A stretch of 6,730 bases of DNA, taken from the NCBI GenBank assembly GCA_002352045.1, contig DEHT01000090.1, forward strand, positions 27,001 to 33,730, read 5' to 3'. Position 1 is the stretch's first letter. Each line of letters opens with the position of its first letter. The translations under genes and the position numbers were made by a program. Below the pieces are notes generated by a model, which ran no database searches, was not told the origin of the DNA, and saw nothing but the letters and a program-made list of their open reading frames with translations. Source of the DNA: Chitinophagaceae bacterium UBA2793 (GTDB taxonomy: Bacteria; Bacteroidota; Bacteroidia; Chitinophagales; Chitinophagaceae). Shown here one piece after another: positions 1 to 4,700 of the stretch.

Positions 1-378
1 ATTGACAGCATTACACCCAAACTCACTTTAATTAAAAAAGCTTATGCCGAACAACTGCCCATTGTAAGCAGTATGGGTGCAGGAGGAAAGCTTGATCCCA
101 CTGCTTTAAAAGTAGCCGATATTTCAAAAACCTATCAATGCCCCTTTGCACAGCAAATAAGAAAAATGCTCAAGAAAGACAAAATTTACAAAGGCATTAA
201 AACCGTTTTCTCACCCGAAGAAGCCGACAAAAAAAGCATCATGCATACCGACGGCAGCAATTACAAAAAATCGGCTTACGGAACCATTAGTTATTTACCG
301 GCAACCTTTGGTGCGGTGTTAGCCTCAGTGGTGATAAGAGATTTGATGGATGAGGAGGAAGTAAAAAGTAAAAATTAA
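1..378 (+). CDS. tcdA: tRNA threonylcarbamoyladenosine dehydratase TcdA, 3' part (5' end outside window)
   Basis: Frame 1 is open from the first base to the TAA at 376-378, giving the last 125 residues. The internal ATG at 73 is not the start, because the homologous sequence continues to the window edge. The fragment aligns by eye with the C-terminal half of E. coli TcdA (CsdL, ThiF/E1-like superfamily). Shared features are the opening I-D-S-I-x-P-K, then a G-A-G-G-K-L-D-P-T stretch (residues 26-34), the V-x-D-I-x-K-T-x-x-x-P block with R-K-M-L-K, and a closing Y-G-T-I-x-Y-L-P-A-T-F-G-A-V-L-A-S-V helix. By family knowledge, the enzyme uses ATP to cyclise t6A37 to ct6A in ANN-decoding tRNAs in the cytoplasm. 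The ATP-binding Rossmann part (GxGxxG) lies upstream of the window and cannot be checked. The gene converges on the RHS/LytTR operon and has no evident functional link with it. Confidence 0.93.
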   Translation: MDSITPKLTLIKKAYAEQLPIVSSMGAGGKLDPTALKVADISKTYQCPFAQQIRKMLKKDKIYKGIKTVFSPEEADKKSIMHTDGSNYKKSAYGTISYLPATFGAVLASVVIRDLMDEEEVKSKN

Positions 379-430
379 AAAGGCAAAATTGCCCTTTACC
401 AATCGGGATGCCTATTTATTTTTTTTCAAC
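379..430. terminator. Probable bidirectional intergenic terminator between convergent tcdA and LytTR genes
   Basis: The 67-bp gap holds a short inverted repeat, GGCA (382-385) and TGCC (390-393), flanked by A and T runs. Read on the - strand it is a G/C-containing stem followed by T5-AA-T5, which suits the end of the LytTR transcript. On the + strand an alternative bulged hairpin is possible (382-385 with 409-412, and 392-394 with 405-407), followed by a T-rich run at 413-426, which would suit tcdA. The stems are short, so the call is moderate and the exact structure is uncertain. Confidence 0.45.
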
Positions 431-445
431 TAAATTAAAACTAGG

Positions 446-781
446 TTATGCCAAAGCGTTACAAGTGGGTTTGAGTAATGCACAAATATGCGACCGCCTT
501 CTTGAAACAGGTACTTCAATATTCTGCGAAAGAAAAATGGTTTTGGGTACATGCGTAGCCTGCACATGATTAATGTTGATGAGATAAGAGCTATGCACCC
601 TTACAAAATTCCCTGCCGGTAATAATGCCTGAAAATATTTCAATGTTTTAGCAGCCATTATAAACTTCCTGTTGCCTTTTAAAAATAGTTTTGTATAGTT
701 GCTGCTGGCTTGCAGGCAAATGATGTCGTTGGTATGAATGATATATTTGCCATCTGAAAGTTTAAGTATTAACGGACTCAT
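446..781 (-). CDS. Stand-alone LytTR-family DNA-binding transcriptional regulator
   Basis: This 111-residue protein is almost entirely one LytTR domain, with no receiver or membrane domain. Visible family marks are the D-I-I-C-L-Q-A-S-x-N-Y strand near residues 19-29, the L-K-Y-F-Q-A-L-L-P helix (about 47-55), the hallmark N-F-V-R-V-H-S-S-Y-L-I-N-I (58-70) and the closing I-x-V-P-V-S-R-R-R (88-96). LytTR proteins bind direct repeats in promoters through a beta fold and often control surface, virulence or competence genes; full-length members usually carry an N-terminal response-regulator receiver. The ATG at 779-781 is the only sensible start. It has an AAAGGA-like ribosome site about 10 nt upstream, lying inside the final codons of the preceding secreted-protein gene, and only 4 bp separate the two genes. 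Translational coupling and shared transcription with the RHS locus are therefore likely. The target promoter is not visible; autoregulation of this operon is an inference. Confidence 0.92.
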   Translation of the reverse strand: MSPLILKLSDGKYIIHTNDIICLQASSNYTKLFLKGNRKFIMAAKTLKYFQALLPAGNFVRVHSSYLININHVQATHVPKTIFLSQNIEVPVSRRRSHICALLKPTCNALA

Positions 782-785
782 ACAG

Positions 786-1418
786 TTATTTTCCTTTTAC
801 TTCAAAAGCAACTCCTGTTTTAATTACAATGGAAGCTCCTTCTTTTGCCGTTAAGCTATACACGTTTGCATTAGATGAAACCACAGGATACCTACTGATG
901 CCGGATGGAATAGTAACATCTACAAACTCATCGGGTACCAGGCTACATTCCCAGTTGGCACTGTTGGCCCAGGCGGTATCTGAATTACCCGTCCAGGTGG
1001 CTTTAATGCGCAATTGGTAAGTATCGCTATATAATATGCCCCCTGCTGTTGTAATTACACAACGGTATTTATTAAACGCATAATTGGTTGGGGGATTTTT
1101 AATAATTAATGAATCTTGTATGCTGCCAAAATAAAAAGGCCCATCTGTAATATTATTAAAACCGCTGCCGCTATTTACCTGCCATTGGTACTTGATACCG
1201 GTAGTGCCCGCTGTGCTAAAGCCGGTAAGCAAGGTATTGCAATAAGGCGAAAAAATTTTTTCGCCAATGCGGTTACCCAGTTTATCGTAACTGTACTCTA
1301 TCCTCTTACCATCGGCATAATCAATAGCCGTTAACCTGCTTTGGGTATCGTAGGTAAAGGTTTGGGCGGAACAGTTAGTTGTAAAAACGAGTAATAGTAT
1401 ATTTATGAGTCGATTCAT
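786..1418 (-). CDS. Secreted small protein with YD repeats, Ig-like domain and W-x-G strand-rich C-terminus
   Basis: The 210 residues start with a signal peptide: M-N-R, a hydrophobic core L-I-N-I-L-L-L-V-F, and a likely cleavage after C-S-A at residue 18. The cysteine at 16 does not sit in a convincing lipobox. Residues 20-54 form two YD-type strands (F-T-Y-D-x-x-x-R-L-T and Y-S-Y-D-K-L-G-N-R). Residues about 60-138 look like an Ig-like domain with a Y-Q-W-Q core and possible C60/C120 pair. Residues 141-173 match the Bacteroidota W-T-G...N-W...V-P-D-E-x-V-D-V-T-I-P pattern, followed by a few beta strands ending at F-E-V-K-G-K. No type IX C-terminal sorting domain is seen. The leader before ATG 1416-1418 is A/T rich with no clear Shine-Dalgarno. 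The gene begins 44 bp after the giant RHS gene stops and ends 4 bp before the LytTR gene. Its role is unknown. The YD segment suggests it derives from, or packs against, an RHS shell. The protein stops where relatives of the W-x-G type usually continue, so it may be C-terminally shortened. Confidence 0.85.
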   Translation of the reverse strand: MNRLINILLLVFTTNCSAQTFTYDTQSRLTAIDYADGKRIEYSYDKLGNRIGEKIFSPYCNTLLTGFSTAGTTGIKYQWQVNSGSGFNNITDGPFYFGSIQDSLIIKNPPTNYAFNKYRCVITTAGGILYSDTYQLRIKATWTGNSDTAWANSANWECSLVPDEFVDVTIPSGISRYPVVSSNANVYSLTAKEGASIVIKTGVAFEVKGK

Positions 1419-1462
1419 TTTAATATTATTAGTTTCAAAAAATCATCAAAGAAAAATTGAAG

Positions 1463-1798
1463 TTATTTGCAATGCATATTACTACCACTACCTTCGGGAG
1501 TACATTTTCCTCCAAATATTTCAATACTTAATTCCGATAAAATCCTGCCTAATTCCTTTGGATTAGTATGTAAAGTCGTTTTTTTATAAAGCCCATGTAA
1601 ATACCATAAATCAGTATCTGATGCAGAAGGGTCAAGTCCAATTTTTACAAACTGAATAAGGAAATCTTTATCATTTTGTCCAATAGGCAGTTTTTTAATT
1701 AACCATATCAAAATCTTACTGCCAACCAAATCTCGAAGCTGACCAAAAAAATCAACAATCCATGCACTTTTATCAAGTATTGTTCCAATGGAAATTTT
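1463..1798 (-). other. Variable 111-residue C-terminal tip of the RHS protein, unrecognised
   Basis: The residues after D-P-S-G (1645-1755) match no toxin fold I know. The segment opens with a long hydrophobic to amphipathic stretch (about 1656-1681, rich in W, I, F, L and V with scattered K/R). It then has an acidic loop S-A-S-D-T-D, a W-Y-L-H-G-L-Y-K-K strand or helix, an E-L-G-R-I-L-S-E-L-S-I-E-I helix, and a Gly/Cys end with cysteines at 1743 and 1754. No HNH, metallo-nuclease or deaminase motif is evident. The DNA is about 31% G+C over 1501-1800, far below the adjoining core, which fits an exchangeable tip. Toxin activity is possible but unsupported. Confidence 0.7.
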
Positions 1799-4700
1799 TC
1801 CGCTTGGATCAATAAATAGTAAAGGATTATTATTCCCATACGGATACAAATTAGTAGCCCACACCGGGTCCTCACTATTAAACCTGCCCACACTTGGCTG
1901 GTAGTACCTTGCCCTCATAAAAGTTAAGTCTTTACTCTCGTAGCCTACGCCGTACTTGCCCACATAGCGGTAAGAATTAAAATCTTCTTCCTGCACTTGT
2001 TGGGTTTCGCCAAATGAGCCATACTGGTATTGGTGTGTAATGGTTTGGCTGCTGTTGGTAATGGCTACGGTGCTGCCCCTAAAATCGTGGTGGTAATAGT
2101 AGGGCTGGCCGGTGCTTATTTTTACTCTTGCAATCATACCCAGGCCATGTATGTAATAATATTGCGCATTACCATTGGCATCGGTTTCTATTAATACATT
2201 ATAAGCATTGTCTAAAACATAACGGGTATTGTTTCGGCGGCGGCGCTGGCCCAGGCCATCGTACTCGTAAGTAATGCTGTTATTGCCCTGGCTGTATTGC
2301 AATAAATTATTTTTAGGGTCGTAACTGTAATTTATATTGCCGGTATTTTTTAAAATGGCGGTAAGGTTGCCGTTGTTATCATAACTGTAACTGTCGGTAT
2401 TTTTTGTAAGCAGGCGGTTGGTATTGCTGTAGGTATAGGCAATGCTATCGGCAAAAGCAGGTGGCGTTTGCATAAAGGGCTGGTTAAAAATTTCTTTTTT
2501 ATGATTGCCCAATACATCTAACTCAAAACCATAAGCAGCAATAATGCTACCATCCGCTTTTACGGTTACCATGCTATCCATTCTTCCGGCGGCATCGTAA
2601 AAATATTTTACAAGGGTACCATTGGCATTGGTTTGGGTATTTAGGCGGCCATCTGCCAAATAATTATAGATAGCCCATGGGGTATTGTTATTGTCTTTTA
2701 CCACGGTAAGGCGGTTGTTGGCATCGTAATCGTATTTTACCGCAACTCCATTGGGATAGGTAATTTTTGTAATGTTATTATTGTTGTCGTACTCATAACC
2801 AACTGTATTATTTGCAAAATCATTATAGTTAACAGCAGTAATTCGTTTTAATGCATCGTAAGTATATGTTATGGCTTTACCGTTTCGGGTAATGCTTTGC
2901 AGGCTGTTATCGGCATAATAATTATAGCTTGCATAGCCATCATTTACCAATAAATCTTTATCATTAAACTGGTTGGTAAAATTTACTCCATTGGGGTTAA
3001 TAAATTTTTTAAGCCTGCCATCATCACTATACTGGTATTGTTTTATGGCATTGCCAAACTGTTCCTTTATTAACTGGTCGTTATCGTTATACGTTAAGTA
3101 AGTAATATTGCCTTTGGCATTTTCCACTTCAATTAAATTATTGTTTTTATCAAAGCGGTATTGGGTAATTATGTTTAGGCCACTGGTATCAAAGCTTTCC
3201 TGCAACATATTGTCGTTGGCATCGTACAAATAGTTTGTACCAATATTATTGGGGTTTATGCTTTTGAGCAATCGGCCATAGGCATCATTTTCTGCTTTTG
3301 AAATTATGCCTAAAGGCAATTTGGTTTGGGTTAAGTTGCCAAAGGCATCATAATAAAATTTAGTACCAATAAGTGATGGGTTTGTAATACTATCGACTGT
3401 GCCGTTGGCATTAGGTGCAATTTTTGTAACCACTCCATTGGGTGCATCTATTTGTGTTAACTGCCCGGTTGGGTTATAAGTAAAATAGGTAGTATTGTTT
3501 CGGCCATCCGTTTTTTGGGTAATGTCGTTAAAGCTGTTATACTGCATGGTTTCGGTAATATTTATACCGGGTGCAGTTTTTGTAATGCTTAACAAATTAC
3601 CATTGCTGCTGTACACCGGTATTACTTCTACATTGGTTAAACTGTCTTTAATTTTGGTAGGCAACAAGGGGTTTACAGCATCGGTATATTCCATGCCGGT
3701 GTTGTAATTGGGGCCACTGGCACTAACGGGCATATTGTATTGGTTGTTGCGCATGGTTTGCTCCTGCATAATGCCGTTACTGATGTTTTTAATTTTAATA
3801 TCGGTATAATTACTGCTGGCAGTATGAGTGGCAGTGGTTTGTATAAGGGTTTGTTGTGAGCCATTAACATCGGTGCTGGTTAGTTTGTTGCCGTTGCTGT
3901 ATTTATTGGTAATGGTATTGCCCTTTGGCATTATAATTTTTGTGATTAAATATTGCTGGCCGGGCAGGCTGCTGTAATTATAAATGGTAAAATCATTTTT
4001 AGGATTGGTATATTTTACCAGGCGTTTGGCAACATATTCAAAATGTACAGCCTTGTGCAAACTACCTGCATTGGCACTTACTGAATCTATTAAATTGGTA
4101 TTGGGAAAATAGGTAAACACAATTTTTCTATTGTGTGAATCATCTACTTCTTTTAAGCGTTTAATGTTGATGCCTGTAACTGCGCTATAACCATTTTCGT
4201 AAGTTAGGTTTACGGTATTATTGTGCCTGTCTTTTACAGAAACCAAAACCAGGATGGGGGCATTTACGCCCGGTAATTTTTGAAACCGATAAGTTACCTG
4301 GCTTTTGGTTTTTATAAAAATTTCCGTAGGGTTAATATTGTCTTTGGTAAGTTCATCATAAACTGCTTGTGTTACATATATATTAGTGTTGGGGTTATAT
4401 ACTTGTACATTGCCACTGCTCCACATTATAAGGTAACGGTCGTCGGTAGTGGATGATGTAACGCCTGTATCTACCAAAATATAATTATTGTAATTGTGGT
4501 TCCAGCCCACACCAAGGGTTTGCTGGTTATAATTCATGTTGCCCGATTCATTTCTACCTATTACGCCTTCGTCGGGAATTTCGGTACTGGCTGCATTGTA
4601 ATTAAAAGAAAAACTTAAAGAAGGCACCCCTTTTATGGTAAACGGCGTTTCGCCATAGCTGCTAAAATTACCTTCGCCCAACGAAGGATTGTTACCCACT

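Noticed and set aside
829..1334. Two + strand open frames (829-1020 and 1116-1334)
   Set aside because: They lie antisense to the secreted YD/Ig gene, whose domains are clear, and their products show no domain or composition of a real protein.
1367..1418. Lipoprotein signal (Cys at residue 16) in the secreted YD/Ig protein
   Set aside because: The residues before the cysteine (T-T-N-C) do not fit a lipobox. Cleavage after C-S-A by signal peptidase I fits better.
1419..1462. Promoter or terminator in the gap after the RHS gene
   Set aside because: No TAnnTTTG-type Bacteroidota -7 box with a matching -33 box, and no stem with a T run, could be found. Read-through is more likely.
1463..1798. 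Classification of the RHS tip as an HNH, deaminase or similar toxin
   Set aside because: No His/Asn/Cys catalytic pattern is present. The single H-G and H-T sites do not form a known motif, so no toxin class is claimed.
1708..1893. A 61-codon - strand frame overlapping the RHS core-tip junction, considered as a hidden immunity gene or tip frameshift
   Set aside because: It overlaps the conserved D-P-S-G core in another frame, and its product is a hydrophobic shadow with no start context. The RHS frame runs through without disruption.
3495..3870. Open frames on both strands inside the RHS gene (3495-3707 + and 3673-3870 -)
   Set aside because: They are shadows of the RHS coding sequence. The hydrophobic runs come from reverse reading of Asn/Thr/Tyr-rich codons.
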